NCBI RefSeq assembly: GCF_023544445.1
Contig: NZ_JALPVJ010000027.1
Span: 62,001 to 126,000 of the forward strand
DNA: 64,000 bases
From: Actinoplanes sp. M2I2
Lineage (GTDB): Bacteria > Actinomycetota > Actinomycetes > Mycobacteriales > Micromonosporaceae
Direction of reading: 5' to 3'
Shown here: positions 1 to 8,199 of the stretch, piece after piece
How the letters are laid out: each line of letters opens with the position of its first letter
Position numbering within the stretch: position 1 is the first letter of the stretch
The notes under the pieces: model-generated
The model's input: the letters and a program-made list of their open reading frames with translations, nothing else
What the model was told of the DNA's origin: nothing
Databases searched by the model: none
Program-made: the position numbers and the translations under genes

Positions 1-2156
1 CCGCCCTGGGCCACCACCTCGGCCGGGGTGTGCTTGCTGACCCGGCGCGGCCCGATCTGCCCGTGCACCAGGCGCAGGCTGATCCGCAGCATCTGGCGGA
101 CCCACCACTCCGGGAACCACGCGCCGGTGTAGTAGAGCGTCGGGATCGCGACGATCAGACCGGCCGCGATGCCCACCGCCGGGTAGAGCGGGCTGCCGGC
201 CCCGTCGACGACGTTGGCCCACAGCAGCGGCAGGATCGCGCCGTCCAGCCCGAGCAGCACGAGGACCACGAACAGTCCGACCGCGCCCAGCCCGTACCTC
301 TTGTCGTTCAGCGTGAGCCGGGCGATCTCGCGCATCGTGCGCGCGGGCGGCTCGTCGGGCAGCGGAGGCGGCTCGACCGGCGGCAGCTTGTTGGCCAGGG
401 CCTCGGCCCCGAGCTCGACCTGCGCCGCCGTGTCCCAGTCGTGCTCGTCGACGAGCACGGCGCCGCCACCGGAGGTCGCGGCCGGGACGGCCAGGTTGCT
501 GCTCGCCATCAGCTCGGCGAAGCGCCGCGACTCGCGCAGCGGACCGGATTCGAGCACCTCACCGTCGGCCAGCACGACGACCTCGTCGCAGCGCTGCACG
601 GACGACAACCGGTGCGCGACGATCACGCCGATGCGGCCGGTGAGCAACCGGTCGGTGGCGCGCTGCACCCACGACTCGGTCACCGGGTCCATCCGGGCGG
701 TGGCCTCGTCGAGGATCACCACGTGCGGGTCGCGCACCAGGATGCGGGCGAACGCGACGAGCTGTTCCTGCCCGGCCGACAGCTTGTAGCCGCCCTCGCC
801 CAGCTTGGTGCCGAGGCCCTCGGGCAGGCCGGCCGCCCACGGGGTGAGTCCCAGCTCGTCGAGCGCCGCGGCGGCCTTCGGCAGCAACACCGGATCGAAG
901 AGGGCGATGTTCTCGGCCAGGGTTCCGGCCAGGATCTCCGTACGCTGCGGGACGATCGCCGTCCAGCGGCGCAGACCCTCGACGGCCATGTCGTTCAGGT
1001 CGATGCCGCCCAGGAAGACCGTGCCCCGCGGCACGTCGACCGCCCGGGTCAGCACCTTGGCCAGCGTCGACTTGCCCGATCCGGTGCGCCCGATCAGGGC
1101 GTACGACCGACCGCGCGCGAAGGTGAGGCTGATGTTCCGCAGCGCCGGCGGGCGGCCGCTGTCGGTTTCGCCGTAGCGGAAGGTCAGATCGCGCACGACC
1201 AGGTCGCCGTCGACCGGGGGCACGCCCTCGGTGGGCTCCTGCGGGAGGTCCTGCAGCATTTGCACGCGGCTCCACGCGCCCAGCGCGTTCTGCAGCTCGG
1301 GCACCATCCGGGTGACGTGTTCGAGCGTGCCGCCGAAGCCGAGCGCGAGCAGCCACACCGCGGTCAGCCGGGCGCCGTCGATGTGCCCGTTGATCAGGGC
1401 CCAGGCGCCGACGACGACCAGGATCGCGATCAGCGTACGGGTGATGGTGCCGGCGCCCATGGTGATGCGCGCCGACGAACGCCAGACCAGACGTCCCCGC
1501 CGCAGCACCTCGGCCGCACGCTGGGCGTAGAGCCGGCGGACGTACGGGGCGGCCAGGCTGGTCCGCACGTCGTCCTGACCGTGGATGGACTCCTCCATGA
1601 CGGCGGCCAGGTCGGACCAGGACTCCTCCTCCGAGATGCGCAGCGGGGAGATGCGCTGGATCGGCTTGTTGAGCGCGACGAACAGCAGAGCCGACACGAT
1701 GACCATGCCGACCCCCGCGGGCCACCACACGAAGAACGCGGTGATGATCGAGAACACGGCGACGGCCACGGACTGCGCGATCCGTACGCCGCTGCCGCGC
1801 AACTGGGCGCCGACCTCGTAGACATCGGAGTCGATGCGGTCGAGCAGTTCGCCGACCGGGGTGTTCTCGAGCGCGGGCAGGTCCTGCCCGAAGGCGACCC
1901 GGTTGAGCCCGCGGCGCAGCCGGGCGGTCCAGTCGGCGGTCAGCCGCGCCGCGACGAGGCTGACGAAGACGTCGCTGAGCACGGACGCCACCAGCGCGGC
2001 GGCGAGCACGGTGAACAACGGCATCGACCGGTTGACGAGCACCTGACCGGCCAGCGCCAGCGCCCCCGCCGCCCCCGCCGCGCCGAGCAGGATGAGAGCC
2101 ACCGCGAGAGCCGAGCGGCTCCTCGAGGTGGCCCACAGATCGCGAAGCAGGCGCAT
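1..2156 (-). CDS. Fused double ABC exporter (TMD-NBD-TMD-...), partial, C-terminal end outside the window
   Basis: An ABC exporter whose frame stays open to the left edge, so only the first 718 residues are visible. It starts at the ATG ending at 2156 (MRLLRDLWAT). Residues 1-320 form a six-helix exporter-type membrane domain. A nucleotide-binding domain follows, with Walker A GRTGSGKST, signature LSAGQ and Walker B VVILDEATARMD with the catalytic Glu. Instead of ending after about 590 residues, the chain continues into a second hydrophobic domain (LTLNDKRYGLGAVGLF onward), which marks a tandem full transporter. The signature has Ala for the usual first Gly of LSGGQ. The substrate cannot be told; drug, lipid or peptide export are typical of the family. 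It is divergent from the phosphotransferase gene that follows. Confidence 0.9.
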   Translation of the reverse strand, partial: MRLLRDLWATSRSRSALAVALILLGAAGAAGALALAGQVLVNRSMPLFTVLAAALVASVLSDVFVSLVAARLTADWTARLRRGLNRVAFGQDLPALENTPVGELLDRIDSDVYEVGAQLRGSGVRIAQSVAVAVFSIITAFFVWWPAGVGMVIVSALLFVALNKPIQRISPLRISEEESWSDLAAVMEESIHGQDDVRTSLAAPYVRRLYAQRAAEVLRRGRLVWRSSARITMGAGTITRTLIAILVVVGAWALINGHIDGARLTAVWLLALGFGGTLEHVTRMVPELQNALGAWSRVQMLQDLPQEPTEGVPPVDGDLVVRDLTFRYGETDSGRPPALRNISLTFARGRSYALIGRTGSGKSTLAKVLTRAVDVPRGTVFLGGIDLNDMAVEGLRRWTAIVPQRTEILAGTLAENIALFDPVLLPKAAAALDELGLTPWAAGLPEGLGTKLGEGGYKLSAGQEQLVAFARILVRDPHVVILDEATARMDPVTESWVQRATDRLLTGRIGVIVAHRLSSVQRCDEVVVLADGEVLESGPLRESRRFAELMASSNLAVPAATSGGGAVLVDEHDWDTAAQVELGAEALANKLPPVEPPPLPDEPPARTMREIARLTLNDKRYGLGAVGLFVVLVLLGLDGAILPLLWANVVDGAGSPLYPAVGIAAGLIVAIPTLYYTGAWFPEWWVRQMLRISLRLVHGQIGPRRVSKHTPAEVVAQG

Positions 2157-2271
2157 AGACGTAGTCCTCTGGGTTGTGGGGGAGGCGGTCTTCCCATCCT
2201 CATCGTCGAACGGGAGGTCTTCAACGGAATTACGTGGCCAACAGGCATGGCGCCTGTCACCATCGCGGGTT

Positions 2272-3399
2272 GTGCGAGATCTTCCGGCCGCCGTGCGGGC
2301 CAAGGCCGTCCAGGCGGGCGCCCAGGAATGGCTCGACACCCTGCCCGCCCTGATCGACGATCTCACGACCCGCTGGCAATTGACCCCGGGAAAGGCCCTG
2401 GGCGACGGCACAGAGGCGTACGTCGTAACGGTCACCCGGGCCGACGGTGTTCCCGCCGTCCTGAAACTCGTCGTGCCCCGCCCCGGCGACCCGGCCCGCC
2501 ACGAGATCGCCGTCCTGCGCCGGGCCGGCGGCGCGGGGTGCGCGCGTCTGCTGCGAGCCGACGAGTCCCGCGGCGCCCTCCTGATCGAGCGCCTGGGCCC
2601 CTCGATGGCCGACCTGGCCCTGCCGCAGCCCGAGCGCCTGGACATCCTCTGCGATCTCGCCCAGCGCGTCTGGGCCGGCTACGACGATGGCGCTGCCGGG
2701 GTTGCAGGGAGCGAGCGCACCGTCGGGGCGGCTGACAGCGGGCGCACCGTCGGGGTCGCCGGCAGCGAGCGCACCGTCGGGGCGGTAGACAGGGGGCGCC
2801 CCGGCGGGACGGCCGACAATGAACGCCCCGGCGGGACGGCCGACAATGAACGCCCCGGCGGGACGGCCGACAACGAACGCCCCGGCGGGGCGGCTGACAG
2901 CGAAAGCGTCCCGACGCCGGGCCTGCCGACGGGAGCGGAGAAGGCCGCGTCGCTGTCCGGATATATCCGGCGCGGGTGGCTCGAGCTCGGGCGGCCCTGC
3001 TCCGAAGCGGCCGTCGACCAGGCGGTGGCGGCCGCGGAGAGCCGCCAGAGGGCCCACGACCCCGCGCGGGCGGTCCTCGTTCACGGTGACATCCACCAAT
3101 GGAACGCGCTGCGGGAGAGAGCCGGCGACGGCTTCAAACTGGTCGACCCGGACGGCCTGTGGGCGGAACCGGAGTGCGATCTCGGGGTGCTCATGCGCGA
3201 AGACCCGGTCGAGCTGATGGCCGCGGACCCCTGGGACCGCGCCCACCGCCTGGCCGCCCGCACCGGCACCGATCCCCGGGCCATCTGGGAGTGGGGCCTG
3301 GCCGAACGCGTCAGCACCGGCCTGGTCCTGACCGCCGTCGGCCTGAAGCCGGTGGCCGCCGACATGCTCGCCGCCGCCGATCAGATCGCCCGGCTGTGA
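2272..3399 (+). CDS. Aminoglycoside/hydroxyurea-type phosphotransferase with internal 9-residue repeats
   Basis: A 375-residue kinase of the APH(6)/hydroxyurea phosphotransferase family, which passes phosphate from ATP to a small hydroxylated substrate in the cytosol. Supporting features are the N-terminal WLDTLPALIDDL segment, the VLKLV lysine strand, the catalytic loop HGDIHQWN and the metal-binding VDPDG. The GTG at 2272 (MRDLPAAV) gives an N-terminus like the family; upstream in-frame starts add sequence that does not look like protein. Family members are near 300 residues. The excess is a block of 9-residue repeats (GxADxERPG type) between residues about 143 and 213, just after the AQRVWAGYDDGA helix. 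Resistance is a possible role, but the real substrate is unknown. Confidence 0.85.
   Translation: MRDLPAAVRAKAVQAGAQEWLDTLPALIDDLTTRWQLTPGKALGDGTEAYVVTVTRADGVPAVLKLVVPRPGDPARHEIAVLRRAGGAGCARLLRADESRGALLIERLGPSMADLALPQPERLDILCDLAQRVWAGYDDGAAGVAGSERTVGAADSGRTVGVAGSERTVGAVDRGRPGGTADNERPGGTADNERPGGTADNERPGGAADSESVPTPGLPTGAEKAASLSGYIRRGWLELGRPCSEAAVDQAVAAAESRQRAHDPARAVLVHGDIHQWNALRERAGDGFKLVDPDGLWAEPECDLGVLMREDPVELMAADPWDRAHRLAARTGTDPRAIWEWGLAERVSTGLVLTAVGLKPVAADMLAAADQIARL
2698..2904 (+). repeat. 27-bp in-frame tandem repeat, about 7.6 copies
   Basis: Units begin at 2698, 2725, 2752, 2779, 2806, 2833 and 2860, with a partial unit at 2887. They encode GVAGSERTV, GAADSGRTV, GVAGSERTV, GAVDRGRPG and then GTADNERPG three times over. 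The last full units are almost identical in DNA, so the array has expanded recently. All unit changes keep the reading frame of the kinase. Confidence 0.95.
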
Positions 3400-3542
3400 C
3401 TCACCGTCGGATCGCCCGGCTGTGATTCACCGTCGGCGCGCCGACCGAAGGCACCCCCGACAGGCTCGGCTGCGGGGCCGCGGCGCCGGCGGCCGTCCCG
3501 GGCGCGACCTGCGCGGCCGCCCCCGGGCGCGAGCTGCTGCAG

Positions 3543-3620
3543 CCCCGGAACGGTGAGCGTGAGCGCGGCCCCGGAACGGTCAGCGTGAGTGCGGCCGCGG
3601 CACGGTCAGCGTGAGCGCAG
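3543..3620. repeat. 26-bp tandem repeat, three copies
   Basis: Three 26-bp units (starting at 3543, 3569 and 3595) share the core CGGTCAGCGTGAG. The last unit forms the 3' end of the metallophosphoesterase gene, including its stop codon, so the two outer copies look like duplications of that gene end. The rest of the 3400-3605 spacer is GC-rich and shows no gene. Confidence 0.85.
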
Positions 3621-4790
3621 CGTCAGCAGCGTGATCTCGCTCGGGGCGAAGATGCGGAACGGCGGCCCCCAGAAGCCCGTGCCCCGGCTGGTGTAGAGCT
3701 GCGTCCGCTCGGAGTGCCGGGACAGGCCCTGCAGCACCGGCTGGTCGAGCCGCACCAGGTAGTGGAACGGCCACATCTGGCCGCCGTGGGTGTGGCCCGA
3801 GATCTGCAGGTCGACGCCGTGGGTCACCGCCCCGGCGATCTGGGCCGGCTGGTGGGCCAGCAGCAGGACCGGCAGCGACGGGTCGGCGCCGGCCAGCGCG
3901 GCCTCGTGGTCGGCGTGGTGGCCCGGGACACCCGAGCCCGCGGCCGTGCGGTCGTCGACCCCGGCGACCACCAGCGAGTCGCCGCCGCGGGAGACGACCA
4001 CGTGCCGGTTGTGCAGGGCCTCCCAGCCGAGCTCGGCCATGTGCTCGACCCACCGCTGGGCGCCGCTGAAGTATTCGTGGTTGCCGGTGACGTAGACGCG
4101 GGCCATCGACGCGCGCGCGTCGGCCAGCGGCGCGGCCTGGGCCAGGCGCTGGGCGACCTCACCGTCGGCGATGTCGCCGGTGTGGGCGACCACGTCGGCG
4201 TCGAGCGTGTTGACCACCTCGATGACCCGGCGTGACCAGCGTGAACGCTCGATCGGACCGTAGTGGGTGTCGGTCAGCAGCACTAGTCGCAGGCCGTCGA
4301 GCCCGGCGCCGAGCCGCGGCAGCACCACGTCGACCCGGCGGACCCGGGGCACGCGCCTGGCTTCCGCATAGCCCCAGACGAGCAGGACCAGGGAGATCGC
4401 CGCGATCACCACCGTGGCGATGCGATAGCGGGCCGGCCCGTCGACCCCGGCGGCCCAGAGGATCAGCGTCAGCACCTGTCCGAGCAGCGACCAGACGAAC
4501 AGCACCCAGAGGACGCCCAGCGTCGTGTCGGCGATGACCGACGGGCCGTCGCGGTGGTGCCGGCCGTGGCCCTGGATCATCAGGATCGGGAACGTGACCA
4601 GCGCGACGGCGAAGACGACGGTGCCCGCGACGCGCACCGGACCGGGCCAGTCGTTGCCCGAGAAGAACAGGAAGAACCACGGCACGCCGAACAGCAGCAG
4701 CAACACCGCCGTCACGGTCAGCGCGAAACTGATCACCCGGCCCGGCCGGCGGCGGCGCGGCTCGGTCTCGACTGCTTCACCCACGGACAC
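3606..4790 (-). CDS. Membrane-anchored metallophosphoesterase (YaeI-like)
   Basis: A 394-residue calcineurin-like phosphoesterase. Four predicted membrane segments occupy residues about 19-43, 52-72, 90-113 and 124-141, followed by a catalytic domain. Metal ligands are visible in order: D174 and H176 (LTDTHYG), D206 (GDIAD), N237-H238 (GNHEY), H313 (LAHQP) and H333/H335 (SGHTHGGQ). The first motif reads DTH rather than the usual DLH/DIH. The start is a GTG at 4790. It lies 18 nt after the stop of the nucleoside kinase gene on the same strand, so the two are probably cotranscribed. Relatives cleave phosphodiester or pyrophosphate bonds at the membrane, but the substrate here is not known. Confidence 0.9.
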   Translation of the reverse strand: MSVGEAVETEPRRRRPGRVISFALTVTAVLLLLFGVPWFFLFFSGNDWPGPVRVAGTVVFAVALVTFPILMIQGHGRHHRDGPSVIADTTLGVLWVLFVWSLLGQVLTLILWAAGVDGPARYRIATVVIAAISLVLLVWGYAEARRVPRVRRVDVVLPRLGAGLDGLRLVLLTDTHYGPIERSRWSRRVIEVVNTLDADVVAHTGDIADGEVAQRLAQAAPLADARASMARVYVTGNHEYFSGAQRWVEHMAELGWEALHNRHVVVSRGGDSLVVAGVDDRTAAGSGVPGHHADHEAALAGADPSLPVLLLAHQPAQIAGAVTHGVDLQISGHTHGGQMWPFHYLVRLDQPVLQGLSRHSERTQLYTSRGTGFWGPPFRIFAPSEITLLTLRSR

Positions 4791-4808
4791 GCGTTGAACT
4801 ATGACACC

Positions 4809-5489
4809 TCAGGACGGTGGATCGCCCACCCTGTGGATAAGTGCCGCGGGCACGATCAGGTCGGCGCGCCCGCGCGTCTCGGCGACCCGCGTCGCGTTGC
4901 GCTCGTCGGTGCCGGTGGCCCACTCGACGGCGGCCGTCTCGTCCTTGCCGAAACGCCGGTGCCGGTCGATCAGCCGGCGCAGGCGTTCGGGCTGGTCGAG
5001 GTCGGCGTACCAGACCTCGGCGAACAGCGCCCGCACCGGGCGCCAGGCCGGCTCGTCGAGCAGCAGATAGTTCCCCTCGCTGACGATCAGGCGGGCCGCC
5101 CGCCCGATCGGGACGGCCCCGGCGATCGGCTGCTCGATGGTGCGCTCGAAGCCGGGGGCGTAGATCGGATCGTCCTCGTCGTCGCGCAGCCGACGCAGCA
5201 GCGCGGCGTAGCCCAGCGCGTCGAACGTGTCGGGCGCGCCCTTGCGGTCGCGCCGGCCGAGCCGGTCGAGCTCCGCGTCGGCGAGGTGGAAGCCGTCCAT
5301 CGGCACGTGCGCGACCCACGCGCCGGCGGTCAGCCCGTCCGGCGGGGCCGGGGCGAGCGCGGCGACCAGCTCCTCGGCCAGGGTCGTCTTGCCGGCGGCG
5401 GGCGGTCCGGTGATGCCGAGCACTGCCCGGCGCCCGCCGGGCACCAGGCCCCGCGCCCGCGAAGCCAGCGCCTCGAACGTGAGCGTCAT
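4809..5489 (-). CDS. Nucleoside/nucleotide kinase family protein (uridine/pantothenate kinase-like P-loop)
   Basis: A 226-residue cytosolic P-loop kinase. Walker A is GITGPPAAGKTTLAEELV near residue 25; later motifs are MDGFHLADAEL (substrate Asp-Gly-Phe-His), FERTIEQPIAGAVPI and LIVSEGNYLLLD. This pattern marks the uridine kinase/phosphoribulokinase/pantothenate kinase clan, and many actinobacterial members are annotated simply as nucleoside/nucleotide kinase family protein. The ATG at 5489 (MTLTFEALASR) is preferred over a GTG nine bases upstream. It is first in a two-gene unit with the phosphoesterase. The phosphorylated substrate cannot be inferred. Confidence 0.87.
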   Translation of the reverse strand: MTLTFEALASRARGLVPGGRRAVLGITGPPAAGKTTLAEELVAALAPAPPDGLTAGAWVAHVPMDGFHLADAELDRLGRRDRKGAPDTFDALGYAALLRRLRDDEDDPIYAPGFERTIEQPIAGAVPIGRAARLIVSEGNYLLLDEPAWRPVRALFAEVWYADLDQPERLRRLIDRHRRFGKDETAAVEWATGTDERNATRVAETRGRADLIVPAALIHRVGDPPS

Positions 5490-5576
5490 GCCGATCACCG
5501 TAGTGCCGTCGGATCGAGGACTGACAGGCCCAGCCCGGCCCGGAGGGGCCTATAACCGGTGGCACGGGGGTTTCAC

Positions 5577-6224
5577 ATGTTGCTGACTGCTGTGCTCGTC
5601 GCCGTCCTGATGGGTGCTCCGGCCGGGCCACTCGAACCGGGCGTCGCCACGGGCCCGTTCGACGCCGCGGTCGACCGGCGGGGCCGGATCTACGTGACCG
5701 AGGGGGACACGCTGGTCCGGCTCGCGCCGCGAGGCCGGCGGGCCACCGTCGCGTCGTTCCCGAGCCGGATGGTGCCCGCGCCCGCGCGGCTGCCCGACGG
5801 CACCCCAAGGGGCATGCCGGTGCGGATGCGAGCGGTGCCGAGTGCGGTCACGCAGGGGCCGGACGGCGCCTTCTACGTGGCCGAGCTGACCGGGTTCCCG
5901 TACCCGCCGGGCCGGGCCCGGGTGTGGCGGGTGGTGCCGGGCCGGCCGCCTGAGGTGTACGCGGGTGGCCTGACCGCCGTGGTCGATCTGGCCTGGGGTC
6001 CCGGCGGCCTGTACGTGCTCGAGATCGCCCGGAACGGGCTGCTCAGCGGCGACCGCACCGGCGCGTTGCTGCACGTGCCCGATCAAGGCCCGCACCGGGT
6101 CGTCGCCTCGGCCGGGTTGATCGCGCCGTCGGGTCTGACCATCCGCGGCCGCTATGCCTACGTCACCACCTGCGGCGACTGCGCGGGCGAGGGGACGGTA
6201 CGCCGGATAGCGCTAAGCGGGTAA
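5577..6224 (+). CDS. Short secreted ScyD/ScyE-like (NHL-type propeller) protein
   Basis: A 215-residue exported protein. The ATG at 5577 begins a signal peptide (MLLTAVLVAVLMGAPAG) and is preceded by CACGGGGG; a TATAAC box lies about 20 nt further upstream. The mature part has propeller-like repeats with phrases typical of the ScyD/ScyE family: GPFDAAVDRRGRIYVTE, AVTQGPDGAFYVAELTGFPY, VWRVVPG and LYVLEIA. Family members are usually near 350-400 residues, so this is a short version with fewer blades. ScyD/ScyE were named in scytonemin synthesis, but actinobacterial homologues have no known role. Confidence 0.7.
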   Translation: MLLTAVLVAVLMGAPAGPLEPGVATGPFDAAVDRRGRIYVTEGDTLVRLAPRGRRATVASFPSRMVPAPARLPDGTPRGMPVRMRAVPSAVTQGPDGAFYVAELTGFPYPPGRARVWRVVPGRPPEVYAGGLTAVVDLAWGPGGLYVLEIARNGLLSGDRTGALLHVPDQGPHRVVASAGLIAPSGLTIRGRYAYVTTCGDCAGEGTVRRIALSG

Positions 6225-6869
6225 CCCCAGGCGCAGGCCGGCGACGCCCGCGGGGGACAGGGGGCGGACCGTGGCCCGGGAGAGCTCCTCGCGGACGACC
6301 GCGGGCAGCTCGTCGGCCAGCGCGCGCAACCGGGGATAGAGGTCCAACACGTCGCGGTGGGTCAGCGCGCCCACGCCGATCAGCAGGCCGTTGACCGCGC
6401 CGGGCGTCCGGGTCAGCTCGTCGCACAGCTCGCGGCGCCACCGCGGGTCGTCGACGCGGGTGGCGAACTCGCGGGCGATCCGGTTGCCGGCGGGCGACGG
6501 CTCCTCGGGGGCGGCGTGCCGGCCGGCGCGGGCCGGCACGGGGGCGAGGCGGCAGGAGATGCCGAGCAGCCGGGCCAGTTCGGGCACGGTGAGCACGTCG
6601 AGCCCGGTCGCGCAGGTCTCGCAGAGGCGGTAGTAGGTGGCCGCGTGCACCAGGGTCGCCGGGCGGGGGCAGTCACCGAGCGGGCCGCAGAGCCGGTCGA
6701 GGATGATCTCGGCCAGGGTGCCCTCGTGGTCGAAGCGGCCGACCCCGAAATAGGCGGCCGGGGCACTGCGATATCGGGTCAGCGCGATCCGGGCGTTGGC
6801 GTAACCGTCGGAAGCCACGCTTATCCGCGGTATACCGCTATCGGCCTGCAGATGGATCAATCGAAACAT
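6213..6869 (-). CDS. Hypothetical protein
   Basis: A 218-residue protein of unknown function, tail to tail with the ScyD-like gene (12-bp overlap). The ATG at 6869 (MFRLIHLQAD) is chosen because upstream extension is Arg/Pro-rich and unlikely to be coding. Visible features are a Cys pair in YYRLCETCATGLD, a short helical segment TVPELARLLG and a C-terminal helical region (LYPRLRALADELPAVVREEL). There is no signal peptide or membrane segment. The Cys-x-x-Cys could bind metal, but nothing else supports that. I do not recognise the family. Confidence 0.65.
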   Translation of the reverse strand: MFRLIHLQADSGIPRISVASDGYANARIALTRYRSAPAAYFGVGRFDHEGTLAEIILDRLCGPLGDCPRPATLVHAATYYRLCETCATGLDVLTVPELARLLGISCRLAPVPARAGRHAAPEEPSPAGNRIAREFATRVDDPRWRRELCDELTRTPGAVNGLLIGVGALTHRDVLDLYPRLRALADELPAVVREELSRATVRPLSPAGVAGLRLGLPA

Positions 6870-6936
6870 ATCCCGTCGCCCCCAGGTGGTGAAGGACCGT
6901 CGTCGACGGGGGGTACGGGCGCGGGTGCCCGGCGGT

Positions 6937-7227
6937 TCACTCATCGCGCGCGCCGGATGGGAAAAGTCGCCCAGCGCGCACGCCAGATGGGAAAAGTCGC
7001 CCAGCGCGCGCGACGGAGGGGAGAAGTCGCCGGCCGGTGAGCCGGAACGAGTCGAAAGTGACCGCGTGCAGGGCGTAGATGCCCGCCGAGACGACCACGA
7101 ACATGGTCGCGAGGACGGCGGCGAGGACCGGATCGAGGGCTCGCCACGCGGCCGGGACCAAGGTCGTCCCCAGCACCACGGCCGCCTGGCCCGTAGCCTC
7201 CGCGCAGCGCAGCGGATCGAATGTCAT
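6937..7227 (-). CDS. Small membrane protein with C-terminal 10-residue repeats
   Basis: A 96-residue protein starting at the ATG at 7227 (MTFDPLRCAEATG). It has two hydrophobic stretches (AAVVLGTTLVPAAW and LDPVLAAVLATMFVVVSAGI). After them the tail repeats a basic motif ARAGRLFPSG two to three times; it is encoded by the 30-bp repeat at its 3' end. It lies upstream of the unknown gene at 6213-6869 on the same strand with a 67-bp gap, so they may form an operon. Function unknown. Confidence 0.5.
   Translation of the reverse strand: MTFDPLRCAEATGQAAVVLGTTLVPAAWRALDPVLAAVLATMFVVVSAGIYALHAVTFDSFRLTGRRLLPSVARAGRLFPSGVRAGRLFPSGARDE
6947..7036. repeat. 30-bp tandem repeat, three copies
   Basis: Two close copies share ATGGGAAAAGTCGCCCAGCG (at 6957 and 6987), and a degenerate third starts at about 7017. 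On the minus strand they encode the basic 10-residue repeats at the end of the small membrane protein. Confidence 0.85.
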
Positions 7228-7386
7228 AGCCTCACTCTTCCGAGTGGAGATCCCCGCGCGCCTCTGCCCGGAGCGGGACATCGCCTACGACTTTCGGCAG
7301 AGGGACAAAACGGAGAAACCCGCAACCAGCGCAGGGGTTCCACCTAGCGTGGGACCTCAGACCACAAGCCGTACGAGGACTTCCGC

Positions 7387-8199
7387 GTGACCGTGACGAC
7401 GAGGCCGGGCTGGAGCACCCTTCCGGCGCTCATGTACCACTCCGTGTCCGCCGTGGGCGGGCCGATGCGCGATCTCGCCGTGCCCCCCGCCCTGCTCACC
7501 GAGCAGCTGCAGGCCCTGAGCGGCGCGGGTTACCGCCTGGTCGGGCTGACCGAGGCGCTCGACCTGCTGGCCGCCGGCAGCACCGAGAGGCTGATCGCCG
7601 TCACGTTCGACGACGGATATCGCGACTTCCTCACCGCGGGCGTGCCGGTGCTGAAGGAGACCGGAGCGGGGGCCACGCTCTACGCCTCCGTCGGTCACCT
7701 GGGCGGCACGGCGGGCTGGCTCGGCGCGTCGGCACCCGACTTCGGGCCGATGCTCACCTGGGACGAGCTGGGTGAGGTGGCCGCCGCGGGCGTCGAGATC
7801 GGCAACCACAGCCTGATCCACCACCCGCTCGACGTGCTCCCGCCCGATCAGCTGCGCCACGAGATCGCCGACAGCCACGACGAGCTCGAGCAGCGCCTGC
7901 AGGTCAAGGTGCGGTCGTTCGCCTACCCGCACGGATACAACAGCCGGCGGGTACGGGACATCGTGGCGGCCACCGGGCATGAGAACGCCACCGAGGTGGG
8001 CCGCCGGCTGCACACGCCGGGCGAGAAGCGGCTGGCGATCCCGCGCCTGCAGCCGACCCCCGGCCACAGCGGCGCCGACCTGGTCGAGCTGGTCCGGACG
8101 GGGGAGACCGGCCTGATCCCGAAGGCCAAACAGGTGGCGCAGCCGGGGTGGCGGGTGGTCCGCAAGGTCGCCCGCACGTTCGGCCGGAACCTGACATGA
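7387..8199 (+). CDS. Polysaccharide deacetylase family protein
   Basis: A 270-residue NodB-fold (CE4-type) deacetylase. The metal-binding motifs are intact: T-F-D75-D76-G-Y and H141-x3-H145 (NHSLIHH), followed by RSFAYPHGYN. Such enzymes remove N- or O-acetyl groups from chitin, peptidoglycan or exopolysaccharide. No clear signal peptide is seen from the GTG at 7387 (RBS weak), so the site of action is uncertain. Its stop codon overlaps the start of the next gene (ATGA at 8196), and that gene overlaps the third in the same way, so the three are translationally coupled. The context points to modification of a cell-surface glycan. Confidence 0.9.
   Translation: MTVTTRPGWSTLPALMYHSVSAVGGPMRDLAVPPALLTEQLQALSGAGYRLVGLTEALDLLAAGSTERLIAVTFDDGYRDFLTAGVPVLKETGAGATLYASVGHLGGTAGWLGASAPDFGPMLTWDELGEVAAAGVEIGNHSLIHHPLDVLPPDQLRHEIADSHDELEQRLQVKVRSFAYPHGYNSRRVRDIVAATGHENATEVGRRLHTPGEKRLAIPRLQPTPGHSGADLVELVRTGETGLIPKAKQVAQPGWRVVRKVARTFGRNLT

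Noticed and set aside
30..2735. Long open frame on the plus strand across the ABC exporter
   Set aside because: It is antisense to clear ABC motifs, rich in Arg, Gly, Asp and His, and has no recognisable domain. It is a by-product of high GC content.
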